From positions 2,594,501 to 2,658,500 of the forward strand of contig NC_060113.1 of the NCBI RefSeq assembly GCF_021155765.1: a stretch of 64,000 nucleotides of DNA, given 5' to 3'. Positions 37,440 to 49,638 of the stretch are shown piece after piece. Source of the stretch: Diprion similis. Its lineage: Eukaryota > Arthropoda > Insecta > Hymenoptera > Diprionidae. The stretch's first letter is position 1; each line of letters starts with the position of its first letter. The notes beneath the pieces were generated by a model. That model was not told the origin of the DNA, made no database searches, and worked only from the letters and a program-made list of their open reading frames with translations. The position numbers were made by a program, and so were the translations under genes.

Positions 37440-40400
37440 CGCAATCTGAATTTTCTACAATTTTACCGACCGACCAAAATTAAGGATTTGAAAAGATTCT
37501 GAAAAATCCTACGTCGGATATAAAAATTTTTAAGCTTGAAAGCGGAGTGGCTCGATTTTCCCTTCTTACAGTTTTCAGGCTTTTTCCGAATAAAAAAAAA
37601 ACGTTGAAAAAAAAAAAATTACAAGCGAAAGTCATTTTACTATGGATATAATTGCCGAAATATTTTTATGTGTCATATTGGATTTTTGAATTTTTTTTTA
37701 GACATTCCCGAACCATTATACCATTTTCAATTTTTTCTATCAGCAAAATGAAGAGGAGAAAAAAAAATGTCTCGCAGGGTCAAGTCATTTTCCGAGTGCT
37801 GCAGCTGTACCTAAAGATTTCCGTGAAACTGATCAAACCCAACCGAGGCTACATTTCGATACGCTAAATGTTGAAAATGGATAGTCTGAACGACGATTTC
37901 GAGATAAAACTCCCGGTACGCATCACTTTTCTATAAATAAACGAATAAACAAATAAAGAAAGAAACCAAATTACACGCTTGTATTACGGTTGTAAATCCG
38001 CGCTCGTGCCGGAAGAGGTTTATACGACCGGTAGCCGCTGTGATAAACACCCTCTTACAAACAACCCCGGGTTATTATCCCCATTCGAGGCGTGTATAAT
38101 TGTCGTTAATAATTAAACACGAGTTTGAATTAAGTGTCCTTGTTAATATCCACGCGTGGATATCTCAAAGCTCATCGTCACTGCCGCGTGAATAAAATAT
38201 CCTTCGACCGATACCTGCAGTTCGTAAAATGAACTTTTCGCGTCCTGTAACAACCGGAGCTTCGATCCGTGCTGAGCACAGACGATTAAAATTAATCAGC
38301 ACAGGATTTACAATTACAAAACTGTCGGTTATAATTGGAGCGGCTTGTATAATATATACCTAACTGTTTGCCGAGTAAAAACCGACCGCTAATTGCAACG
38401 TGATTTATATATCCTTGATTATTATTTTTGTTTTTTGTTTTTTATTTCTCTTCTTTGTGAAATCTTTTTTTTTTTCACTTCGTTCCACGTTCAAATAAAT
38501 TACGTCTGTACGCTCTCGCAATTGATACGTAATTACAGTACATACCTGGTGATTATAATTTCCCCGCGTTCTTTCGAAGGCCGAGTGTTAAGTAGCCTAA
38601 ATGTAAGTTCAAACGGCTAAATCTTCGTTTTAATATCAATTTCGGTGATTAGCGTAATTAGTGCGCGATCGTTATTCAAGATACTTTTGGCAGTAAAGAA
38701 TTTTGCTTCAGATTTTTCACGACTTGACGTCAAAGCCTATTCGTCCACGTGTTTAATAACACGTCACGAATTATAATCGATGACTACTTGCTTGGCTCGT
38801 GTTTATATTCTCATTGTTCAACTTTGTTTTGGGGAAATTTTGTTTTGTATTCGTATCATTGATCGTGAATTACACACTTGACGAAGCTTTATGTAGGCCA
38901 TTTGATGGCACTGTGAACGACTAGCGGAGAACATCCTTCATTCGCTTCACTGATAACGGATAAATTATAAACTCTCCGTAGTCCGTGAAACGTGGGGAAT
39001 CAATTTTCATCCTCTGATTAATTAAAATCATACACACCAAAATTAAGTGAAAAATTTCATGTCGTCTTTTTTTTATTTATTTTTTTTTTTTCACTGAAAC
39101 ATCAAAATTTTCCCCAAATTTCCGATTACTCGACAAGAAAAAGTAATCGATTTTTTTTTTTTTTATATATGTATACCTATTATGTACAACACAAAGTACA
39201 CAAAGTACACAAAGTACGTGCGTTATCGCGTCGCCACGCAGCTCAGGCAAACCGCAAATGAGAAGCTGAGGGATCCGCTAGATTTAACGAAACAAAATCA
39301 CATCCTTCACACAGTAAAAAAAAAAACCAAAAACGTTACACTAATTTTCCTGCTCTCGTTTTATCTCATTCATTTCTTTCGCAGCAGCTCTCTCCTTTTT
39401 GAGAAAACCTCGGGAACCCGATAATTATACCAAGAATTTACTTAATCGTGGGACTTAGAAGCTGAAGAATAAAATAACAGCTATGCGTGGTGGTGAAATC
39501 GTTGCGAGCGCAGGGATTCGCCTATACATATGTATACCGCTCATGTAAATGAGTTCCTGATTATATCTTCTACATAACGTATAATTTTCAACGCTCCCAT
39601 AATTTTTCCTCCAGACGCGTATGCCTGGATATACATAAATACGTATTCACGGAATTTGTAAAACGTTGGAAATTTATCATAAATAATATGAAGACGAAAC
39701 AATTCGTCCCCAGTTTTCAGCCGTTCGATGTTCGAAGTCAACGGTTTTAGATGTTTGACGTAGCTATATACTTCCGGCTAATCGCGTCGTACGATAACCG
39801 TAGGTACCAGTGGCTGCCCATAAAACAAACAGCTTGCTTTGTAAGCCTGAAAGAAAGCCGAGAGTGCGACACTGCAGGCAATTCAGAGAGTCATTAAAAG
39901 TCCGGAGGCAAATTGCAGGCATTAAAGCGGTACGAAATTCTCATCTCTTTTCCTTTTCCTTTACCTTTTCCTTTTCCTTTCTTTTCGCACACCGAGTTTC
40001 ATCTGCACAGCTGTATTACGTTGACATATTACGTATGTATGTCGTCGTGTACAAATGCTGCGAAGGATATTTAAAACGTCACTTTGAGAATGAAGGAATT
40101 ATAAATAAAAAAGCATCCAAAATGTTGCCTCATACATATTAATTTTTTAATCGAGTAATTAAGATGTTGCATGTAAAAGAAACTTGCAAGGAAGATTTTT
40201 TGAAGCTAAAAGAGAAATAAAACGTCTCAATTATTCACTCGATTTCATCGTTTTAGCTGATTTTTAATCAACGATAGGATTACCAAAAAACTTCGTCTTG
40301 AGTCAATAAAACTGAATCTCATTGCCATTTTTGTGTTATCACGATATAGTATTGAGTATAATTCATCAATTATTATGTTCGTAAGCTACAAGAATCTCTT

Positions 40401-43400
40401 TAAAAATATGAAAACGAAAGGTAATAATAAAATAAATATGAACAGAAGCTTGGATGTCGATTATTCGTAGCTATCGAATATGATTTTAACTTAATGAAAA
40501 CCTAATTAATTAATGTAGATACGACAGGGCAGAGTTGATATTCCGAATGATCGAAGATTTGCAGTCTCGCAAATTTTTGACTTGGTGAAAATTCCACCAA
40601 AATTCCATCTTTCTTTGTTTGAATTTTGGGTATTTTAACATTCGGAATCCTGGTCATTCCGAGTGTCTATATCATAAAAAAATTAGTTTTTTCAACCACC
40701 TCCTCACGAGGAACAAGATCCTGGATATATCCTTCGAACAAATCTGTTCCGCCTCCCTCGACCATTACTTAATTATGAATCCCGTAATGGATTAGAAAAT
40801 TTACGACGCCGCTGTCGACGGCAAGACGCAAAGGCAGGATCAGCATCCTTTCTCGGTGGAGCGATTAAGGCATCGTCGAGGATATCGCGCCTTATGAATC
40901 GCCTCGAGTACCGCGGATTTCGCGCATCGCGCTGCACCCACGCATCCCGGCGACCGGATAAACCGGATGTCTTGACCCCCGGCACCACGCGTCGAGCTCC
41001 GGCCTGGAAATGCGAGGATAAAATACGTGGCGATCGTTAAGCGTCCTGCGAGTTTTATCACGTAACAGTCCAGGACCTCCTACAACCGTAACTCAATATC
41101 AACGAATTAGTCCATAAACATTCAGTCCTCGATCCCGCGGGCTTTATACACACATTTTTTACCCATAAATCTCCGCTCGGATAGTCGTAGACAGTCAGAA
41201 TGGAGTTTCGCCTCTTCCTTCATCTCGGTTACTGTGAAATTCAGAATTCCTAGAATTTCAACTTTTATTCTCAATCTGAATTTATATTTTCGCGTACGTG
41301 ATTGAAACGAGAAATTTGACAGGATTTTTAATTAGTCCTTATTTTATTCTCTGATTGCAATTTAAAATTTTTAGTACGTCGATTGTTTACTGTATAATAG
41401 AAAATTGTAAGTGCTTGCTTTATTTGGACCGAATTTTTTTATTCAAATACCAGACACTTGCTTAAGATAAGTTTATTACACGTGTAAACATTTTATCATG
41501 AGTTTATACAAGTATTTCAGGACTATCCATTATTATCAATAATTGCGACAAGATTCGCGATTTATTTTACTTAACAAAGTCGGTAATTCTCCTCGTACAG
41601 CAAATAATTCATATATTATTTTGATCAAGAAATCTTTGAAACGTTTTCAAGTTCGAACCTAATTTATAAAAATGAATAACTCGAAGGCTTTCGTCACGTT
41701 ACTTAATTAATACGGTTTCATTTTCAACTGGTCATCGATTTTCGTTTCGCCCCAAGCTGGTCGTTGAAGCTGCATCAATTTCGGATAAAAATTATCTAAG
41801 TCAAGGGCGAAAGTAAGTTCCAGATATTACAGTGACTGTTCAAAGATTGTATTATCAGTCTGGTAGACGGTGTGATAATTATTCAGCCGTGAAACGATCA
41901 AAGGTAATCGCCACATGTAGCCTCCGGTAAAATGACGGTCTTATTACGTGAAAAGCCACACCTGGAAACTCAAAGGCAAGGTAGATACCTACGCCCGGGA
42001 AAAATATTTTTACTCTGTCCATCAAAAGCTCTTCGAAAGCCAGAAATAAAAAAATTCTACAAGGTGTTTGAAATGTGGTGGAGAAGCATAGGCATGCGTC
42101 AGTAGCACCTACACCTAAAGGCGTGTTACTTAATTACGTAACTTAATTCATTAATTACGTAAGGGTTCCAGGGGGGGGGGGGGGAGGGGGGGGGAGTTAA
42201 AAATAGCTAAAATCGTCCTTGCGTAATTAATTAATGGCCCCAAACAACGTTAATCCTCCTAGTCTGCTATTTTAGGTGGATGATAAGAAAGAACTGATGA
42301 ATTAAAAAAATGTATTCTCTTATATGTTTCGGAAAAGCGAAAGAATCCATCAAATACTTAATTCTAGGTGTTCATATGTTTCAAGTACCCATTTATCACA
42401 CTTATAGGAACATATGCTTGCATTGAATATCACGAGACACGCTTCTATTAATTATAATACGAATTTGCATAAGGACGCGCTGGTCGAAGGTTGCCGTGAA
42501 TTTCCCTTATAATTATATGCAGATTACTTGTAAAGCTTCTATATTACAGCGTATCAGGTCTCAATTTGTCATACCTCAGATACTCAGATTACATACTACA
42601 AGATCTAACAGCATATATAGATATATATAATATCGTACACTATGTATGTACATACGTAACACTTTTATAATAATTTATACAGGAGACACACACATCTCAA
42701 GTTTATTGAGAATTCTGCCCTGAGTCAAATTACACTCATGCATTTAATATCGTTATACGCGTGTTGTCGTCGTATGAAAGGAAATATATAACAAACTATT
42801 AGCTGCTTAATTAATTCCCCCGCGATAAGAATGTCACGTGATAAGACGTTCGATCAAAGTCGCATAAATTATAAAATTCATAAAGCTAGTAACTATCGGT
42901 TTGGTTTCGAGTTATAACTATTATTCAACCCTGTCATACATCGCAATTTTAAATAAATTTTCGTCAACGTCAAGCTAGCGTGCAAAGAAACTAATTTTGG
43001 TGCTTTGGAAGGAAATATTTCGTTGACTTCTGACGCTTAACTATATATTCAGACAATCATAATTTTGAATATATTTCAATGTTTTTCAAACAGTGTTCTG
43101 ACTTGTTTAGAAAGAAAAAAAAAAAAAAAAATCGATTAGTTGAAAATATTTAATATACGTATGGAAATTGAATTACAAAAAAAAAAACGTGTAATTTCTG
43201 TCTGAACAACGTGACAAAGTTCAAGACCGCAGATTTTTACGTATCGTTAGATCACAAGAACCGTTATTCTCTAAGCTCAAAGTTAAAAAATTATTCATCC
43301 ATCACACTGACCTCGTTGATTGTGGACAGAGATTAATTCTCGAACCATTAATATGAGTCTGAAATCTCTTCCTAACATTCAGCCTCTGTAGAAAGAACAG

Positions 43401-46400
43401 AAATTTTCTTTTCGCGATCAGCTTGTGTGCGAGCCGAGTATCACAAGCACAAGAAAATCCAACGTACTCACGTTTCAAAGCCTCTGATCCTGTTATTGAT
43501 GATTAATTGAACTTGTAATTATTCCAGATGGCCAGCATCGAGGTGTCCCTCTCGACTACGCCGAGGCGAAAAAAGGGCGGAAGCATCGCTGGGGTGACTT
43601 CCTCACCTGCGGGACATCGCGCGAGGGATGTTGGCAAGGAATTGGACGCCCTACGAACAGCCCTTCGCGACAAAGAAAACATTATACAGAAGTAAATATT
43701 TTTCAATGATAGAAAAATTCTGGAAAAATAACCGACATGATCTCTTTTTTGACGATAAAAAATGCGGTTCATATTTCTTTACAAATTTATTGTGATTAGA
43801 AATTACTACGGAAGTAATCGAGACTTTGTTTTCTTCGTAATATTTCGTTTTAATTGGAATTTGTGTAATTTTTAGCTTGTTTCAATGTCTCTGATTAAGA
43901 AATACTTTTGTAATTTGTAATTGGTTTCGTTTCTCGTTGGTTAGAATTTTCTTCTTAGTTTTTTGATTTTTAGATAATATATCGAATTTTTTATTTCCGC
44001 TTTTTTGACACAATTTTCTTTCATCAGTGACTGTTGAACCGGAATGAAATCCCGATTTGTAAATTGTGTGGAAAACCGGTTCGGCGTACCTAAGTCTCGA
44101 AAAATGAATTTGCACTTTGCAAACAAGTATCAATACCGAATTGAGCGTAATTTAAAAATCCTTTTGTTCGTTCCAGCTTGAAGGGACAACTGTGCAATAC
44201 ACTAAGCAGTCGGTTATCCTTACGCAACGGGCCTTCCTTGACCGAATCCGACCGGAAGGCGGCTGAGGATCGGCTCCAAAGATTGCGTCGAGACGCCGAC
44301 AACAAACGGCTGGCGATAAAAAACCTCAAGTTGGCTTTAGAACGTCTCGATATCACCGAGTAAGTTTCATTCCACGCGGAGTGGTGGGTAAACGTGTGGA
44401 AAGATCGGAAATAGAATTACGAGAGTGGAAACGGAAGATATAGAATTTTGACGTATTTTTTTTACCTTCGATTTGGATTCTTTTTTATTCCGACTTTCTA
44501 TACTTTGACCAATTCCAACATTTTACTTCTACTTTGCAGAGATTGCACGTGAATCGAAAGAGAAAAATACAAAATAGCGATTTGGATTTTTTAATTTTCA
44601 AAGTGTATTTGGAATGTTTGTGTGAATATAGAATACTGCTTATTTTTAGTTCCAAGATCGAGGTAAAAATAACTCACGCGATGATACGTTTCCGCGTTAT
44701 TATCATTATCTCGTTGATACGACGATGAGTATTTAATAATATCATGTTTATTCAGATGTGATCTCGAGGCTTGTGCTTTAAAAATTTTATCTTCTACAAT
44801 TCTCTCAACTCCCATATGGTCTAGTGGCTAGGATACCTGGCTTTCACCCAGGAGGCTCGGGTTCGATTCCCGGTATGGGAAATTTTTTTTTTAACTTTTT
44901 TGCGCTCAAATATTTCAATAAACTCTTCTTCCATAACTGATAAAAACGAGAAGAGATTGAGATCGCGATTGTTTAAAATACAAAACGAAAACGAGTATTT
45001 ATATCTTTCTATTTTTGAAATTTCAATGTTGGATGTTCGTAGTTCGGCTCCAAATGTGGAAAAAAAACTTGTCTAATTTTTTCAGATTTTTATTTCGAGT
45101 CTTTACTGTGCCAGCAGGCCCCTGATTTTTTTTTTAATTAGACAAATCGGGAATTTTACGATTTTCGGGATCTCGCCTATTCACAGCGGGTTCGAATCGA
45201 AAATTTCCTCAGGATTACGGAAAAAATAATTTAAAAGACCTCACCTGTGGACAAAGTTGTTAAAAATCGATTTTAATATCAAAAAATTAAGGAAATTTGA
45301 TTTTTTCAATACGGAATACCGAGGCTTGTTTATTATTATAATTTTTTGGTAACGAGCCTCATTAGTTACCAAAACGACACGTTTCAGCTGAGAATTGTAT
45401 TTGATCAGAATTTTAGTACTTCGTGATTCAATAAAAATCTGAAAAAATTCAACAACAATTGGCATGCTATGAACAACAATTATCAACAATCATATTACCC
45501 AGAAGTTATTGGCAAATTGTTCAAACAAATAATTATTCCATAATCATGAAAAAATTTTGAAAAATTCACAAGCATTCAGAAAAATGCACATATTTGATTC
45601 GTATGAGAAAAAAAGAGCCGACCAATAAATTATCGAATAACTATTTGTTTAAACAACTTGTTAATGGACTTTTGGTAATGGATCTTTTCAAATTTTTATT
45701 GAATCACGAAGTTCAAAAATTCTGATCAAATACAATTTTCAGCTGAAACGTGTCCAACGTATATCCTCAAACGAAAAATAAAAGATGACGTAAGCGTTTA
45801 ACGAGTGAGGCGCGTTACCAAAAAATTATAATAATAAGCAAGCCTCTGTATACCGTATTGAAAAAATCAAATTACCTTAATTTTCAATATTAAAATCGAT
45901 TTTTAACAACTTTGTGCACAACTGGAATTTCTTTAATTATTCTTTCCGTAATTCTGAAGAAATTTTTTATCCGAAACCGCTATGAATAGGCAAGATCCCA
46001 GAAATCGTAAAATTCCATATTTTTTTAATTAAAAAGAAAATCAGGATCCTGGGGGCACAATAAATTCTCGAAATAAAAATCTGAAAAAATTAGAGAAATG
46101 TTTTGTCTAGATTTGGAGTCGATTTATGACCTTCCATCATGACGTTACATTTAACGATCACCCTAATATACATACCTAGTATAGATATACGTCAGACACA
46201 GCATTTCATCCGCATTTCATACGATAAAAACGTTTCCTATTTTTATCGGTCACAGCAACATAGACGTCCGGATACAGCAGGCAGAATTGGAGTACAGATT
46301 GGGAAGGGAAGAATTGGAACTGTTGACCCTCCGCGAAGAGAGTCGAGCCCTTCAGGCGGCTTTAGAGCTTGCGGATACGCAAGAGAAGCAGAAAAATCAC

Positions 46401-49400
46401 ACAATATTCAGGTATCCACGTTTTACACAAAATAAATAATATCTTCTATATTTTTACCGGTCCAAAAAATTTCTTGCAAAAAAAAAAAAAAAAAAAAAAA
46501 ACAACAAAAAAACATTTCTTCCTTATTTCAGCTGTATTTCCGGATCCACGCAAGTAACCGTTCACGCCCTCGAAGTCAGCGCCGACCCTAAAAGTCCCAG
46601 ATTTGGAGCTGGGCCTAGAGACGATGTACCGGGCCTCTACGTCGATTGGGCCGTTGAAGATTCAGGACTTTGCAAGGGTGACAGGTGAGCATCGTCGACG
46701 GTCTAAGAAATATAAGAAAAATGTATACAAGTGTCATCGAATAAATGTTCTTATACCTTGCATCTGCGATTCTCTATCAAAGTTGTACGATTTTTTTATT
46801 TTTTTGTTTATAGATTTATAATTTTTTTCAGAATTCGATCTGTAGAGTTTTTTATTATATCGTTTTCCTCCTCTTTCATCTGAAAAAAATACAAAGGCTA
46901 CCAGAATAATCGGACGTAGGTTTGCATAAGGATGAGAATCGGATCATGTTGTGGGCATGATTTATATACGAGCAGCGTTCTATCAACGCTTAGAACAATG
47001 CAGGATCCTGACAGTCCGCAGGTTCCCAGGCAGTCGTTGTAGCGGAGCGTGGCCAGAAAACACCGGAAGTTCGCCATGTGCTCCCGCTAATTGCGCTACC
47101 TGAACCGGTCGCACGACCTCGTCCCCAACGTTGTTAGAATACAAGGAACCACCTTGTTTTTTTAAGCCTCGTGTTTGCAGGCACTGTGTAGCAGACTTAA
47201 CGTCGCCGTGTGGAACGCGGTTTCATGAATGAGGCAAACAACCTAAATTTCATGATAATAAACATAGATTGTAATCGTTTTAAAGAAATGAATTATGTAA
47301 CGGGTTTAGAATCGGCTTCCTCGCGGTGAGTGGAAAATAATTTCGAGTACCTTGGCAAGTGGTTGGATATACCTACAGTATAAGGAATATATCTCATTAG
47401 TCATATAACAATATTAATACTGCGGAGAGTTAACGATCCCAGTTTCCTGTTGCTATAATATTATATACGCGATGCATTACAGTCAGAGATGTGATTCTCC
47501 TCGACGGTTGTACTTTTTTATTCTTTCATTCTTGGCTGTTATCTTCTCATCAATTCGGTATTATTTACCGCAGGATCCTGGAGGTGAACGGCAAGCTGGT
47601 CGTCGGTGCCGGAAGGAGCGATCTTGCCAGACTTCTGGCTGTCGCACCGGATGCCGCGCAAGTCGTTGTTCTCCGGAAGGGCGAATCTCTCGCCGCTCTT
47701 CGCACCCTCAGATCCGACAACCTTCGACTCACTCACAGGATTGGTTACCTCGAGGAACAGGTCAGGGACCTCTTGACTCCCTCTCGACCTCCAGCACCTG
47801 CCGAACCTCCGCCCAGTCGTCGGGAACACGTCCAGGTATTCATCGTTCTTGAGCCTTTTCCTGGGTCCCTTTAACACCTCGAGAGTTCATTCTCCAGGTC
47901 ACCTTGCAATAAACAAGACCAAAAATAGTCAAGAAAATAAGTCAGAAGCTGGGCTTGCATGATTTAAATTTACTCAGACCCAGAGTAACACTACTTACTG
48001 ATCGAGATCTTCAAGCCTTGATTCTGTTGCTTCTTAACTCTTGGATCAGTCGATAAGTAAGGCCCATTTACTGTGCGCAGGTTTTTCAAAAGGGACCCCA
48101 AGTCACAGCTCTGGTTGGGAACTTGCCGGGTTTGGGGGCGAAAAGTCCAGCCGAACTGAGGCAGAGCTTGCCCACCGTCAGAACGAGACACGGGGATCAT
48201 CCGCGTCGGATGAATGAAACGCGGCTCTCGAAGGAGTCGGACTTTGGATCCGACGGAGCGACGAGCCACGGTCACAAGGCGAAAACCAGGCAGAGACCTC
48301 AGGGTTATCAGCTGGCCAGATCGACGGCTAGCCTTGACTGCAAGCAATCGCATTCCGGGATACAGCGGAGACCTCTTCGCGCGGAATCTGCAATGGAACA
48401 AGTTCATAAAAGCAGGAGGAACGCCCCTTCCTTACAGTCTCTCGAATTTGACTCGGAGCCAACGTACTACCGAATCCAGGTAACGAAAGTTCGGTGAGCT
48501 GCTGAATGATGCTAGTTTCGTCTTTACTTCAAGCTTTGGAGTTTGGAAAATGGTCTACAATTTTTTAAACCTCGAAACTAATAAGCGGAATTTCTAATCT
48601 CCTCGCGGTAATTTATTTTTCACAACGTTTCCACGAAAGTCACTATTTGATTCATGTAAATTGAGAGAGACTAATTCGAACCTGAACCGTTTTAGTTCCT
48701 GAGAAAATTATTATAACGTTTACAAGAATAGAATGTGTGTTAAAATCTGGTTTTTATGTCTATACCGTGTGAAAAGTGTTGAAAACGTTCTTGCGAGTAT
48801 AATGCAAGTTCGGTAAAACACTGATGGACCATTTTTCAAATTTTGCAAACTCAAAATCAGGATAAAACCAGTATATTTCGGCTTTATAATCACCATTCAT
48901 TTTCGAGCCTTCTTCTATCAACGGCAGCTATTCAAAGTTGACTAAAAAATTCACGATAATTCACGGAGCATATTTTTGGAGGGGTGAAAATGTATTCTCT
49001 ATTTTTTCTTCTCCGCTTCCAGGACTCCCAATCAAGGGCATCCGAGCAGTCCGACGGGTCCATGATGTGTTCAGGATCCCACGAGAGCCGGACGCGTCCA
49101 ACGCCACCAAAGAAGCCCCTGCGTTTATCGTTGCACAGAGCAGCTAGTCTCCAATCGGTTGAAAGTGCGCCGCCAACGCCTCAGCACGAAGCAAGTCGAA
49201 AACCTGTGAAGAGGAATTACCGGGGCGATCCTCCGACGGGCCTGGACAGAACGGAAGTTTACTCGGAGCGTGGAAACGAGCCTCTTCAGTCCAGCCAGCA
49301 AGCCCCAGCTGGTAATCAAGCTCCACAACCGCCTCCGCGAACTCCGTCCAGAGCAGAATCCTGCCAAAGTGCTCTTAGGTGGCCATCTCCGAGGCCAAGA

Positions 49401-49439
49401 CCCCAGCTCGCCTCTGTTCCGATGGAGAAATGGTGCTGA
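34693..49439 (+). CDS. Coiled-coil and PDZ-domain protein, 3' part (8 exons)
   Basis: Exons 34693-34776, 43528-43691, 44177-44359, 46256-46411, 46532-46684, 47574-47835, 48081-48479 and 49023-49439 all have GT-AG ends and matching phases (0, 2, 2, 2, 2, 0, 0), ending in TGA. They encode about 605 residues. A helical, charged region comes first (LEAKMASIEVSLSTTPRRKK, then ELDALRTALRDKENIIQ and EELELLTLREESRALQAALE), likely a coiled coil. A PDZ domain follows across exons 5 and 6 (VTVHALEVSAD, GLYVDWAVEDSGLCKGDRIL, EVNGKLVVGAG), then a short helix and a long basic, Ser/Pro-rich tail. It is probably a cytoplasmic scaffold that binds C-terminal peptides. I do not recognise the family member. The first exon given begins at an acceptor, so the true start lies further left. 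The 8.75 kb first intron and the weak context make the 34693 exon less certain than the others. Confidence 0.8.
35031..35355. mobile_element. Possible MITE, copy 1
   Basis: About 325 bases bounded by imperfect terminal inverted repeats: left GGCCATTCATGAATTATGCA, right (reverse complement) GGCCCATTAATTAATTACGT. The last 45 bases recur almost unchanged at the right end of the element at 42.2 kb. There is no transposase reading frame. I could not define a clear target-site duplication. Confidence 0.45.
37383..37436 (-). repeat. 54-base T-tract
   Basis: An uninterrupted run of T, equal to poly(A) on the minus strand. It could be the tail of an old minus-strand retroposed sequence or a plain homopolymer. 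I see no recognisable gene body next to it. Confidence 0.7.
42141..42241. mobile_element. Possible MITE, short copy 2
   Basis: About 100 bases. The right end reads GCTAAAATCGTCCTTGCG then TAATTAATTAATGGCCCC, nearly the same as 35311-35355. The left end (TTAATTCATTAATTACGTAA) is its imperfect inverted copy. A G-rich tract (42171-42196) fills the middle. Confidence 0.45.
44810..44880 (+). tRNA. tRNA-Glu (TTC)
   Basis: 71 bases on the plus strand. The acceptor stem is TCCCATA with TATGGGA, seven perfect pairs. The anticodon loop carries TTC, and GGTTCGATTCC forms the T-arm and B box. It sits inside the intron between the third and fourth listed exons of the PDZ gene, in the same direction. A short T-run follows (44882 on), a normal RNA polymerase III terminator. 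Confidence 0.95.
45027..46140. repeat. Fold-back element: about 1.1 kb inverted repeat in a PDZ-gene intron
   Basis: The left arm (about 45027-45540) is the imperfect reverse complement of the right arm (about 45633-46140), leaving a loop of about 90 bases. Examples: GGCTCCAAAT at about 45047 pairs with ATTTGGAGTC at 46111; TTGTTAAAAATCGATTTTAA at 45257 with TTAAAATCGATTTTTAACAA at 45892; CAAACAAATAATTATTCC at 45522 with GAATAACTATTTGTTTAAAC at 45634. The left arm carries an extra segment of about 45 bases near 45460-45505. No ORF of a transposase is present. It is probably a non-autonomous fold-back DNA transposon. As part of the intron it would form a very long RNA hairpin. Confidence 0.85.
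46685..47573 (+). other. Intron splitting the PDZ domain coding sequence
   Basis: About 0.9 kb. A GC-richer patch at about 46990-47140 has no usable open frame with good splice sites. Otherwise I see nothing. Confidence 0.4.
48480..49022 (+). other. Last intron of the PDZ gene
   Basis: About 0.54 kb, AT-rich, with nothing recognisable. Donor GTAACG, acceptor CTTCCAG. Confidence 0.6.
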
Positions 49440-49632
49440 TTACAGGATGCATGCATGGACACGAGGATTAATTATCTATAGATATGGGTGAACATAAAAG
49501 TGGGTGAAATTTTGGAATTTGTACAACAAATTTCAATAACTGATTGTTTTATTCGAACGTATGTAGAGCGAGCTTTATCCACGTAATTTGTTTTTTTTTT
49601 TTTGATGATTTGGGTGTATAAAAAAATATGTA

Positions 49633-49638
49633 AATAAA
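49633..49638 (+). terminator. Polyadenylation signal AATAAA of the PDZ gene
   Basis: AATAAA about 195 bases after the stop at 49439. Another candidate lies at about 50685, so the 3' UTR may be longer. Confidence 0.45.

Larger units (their letters stand above)
34777..43527 (+). other. Large intron of the PDZ gene
   Basis: About 8.75 kb. It contains two short elements with related terminal inverted repeats (35031-35355 and 42141-42241), a 54-base T-tract (37383-37436), pyrimidine repeats of TTTCC type near 39950-39985 and AAAGTACAC repeats near 39193-39218. Many short ORFs around 35.5-37.4 and 40.8-41.1 kb have no recognisable product. Confidence 0.5.
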
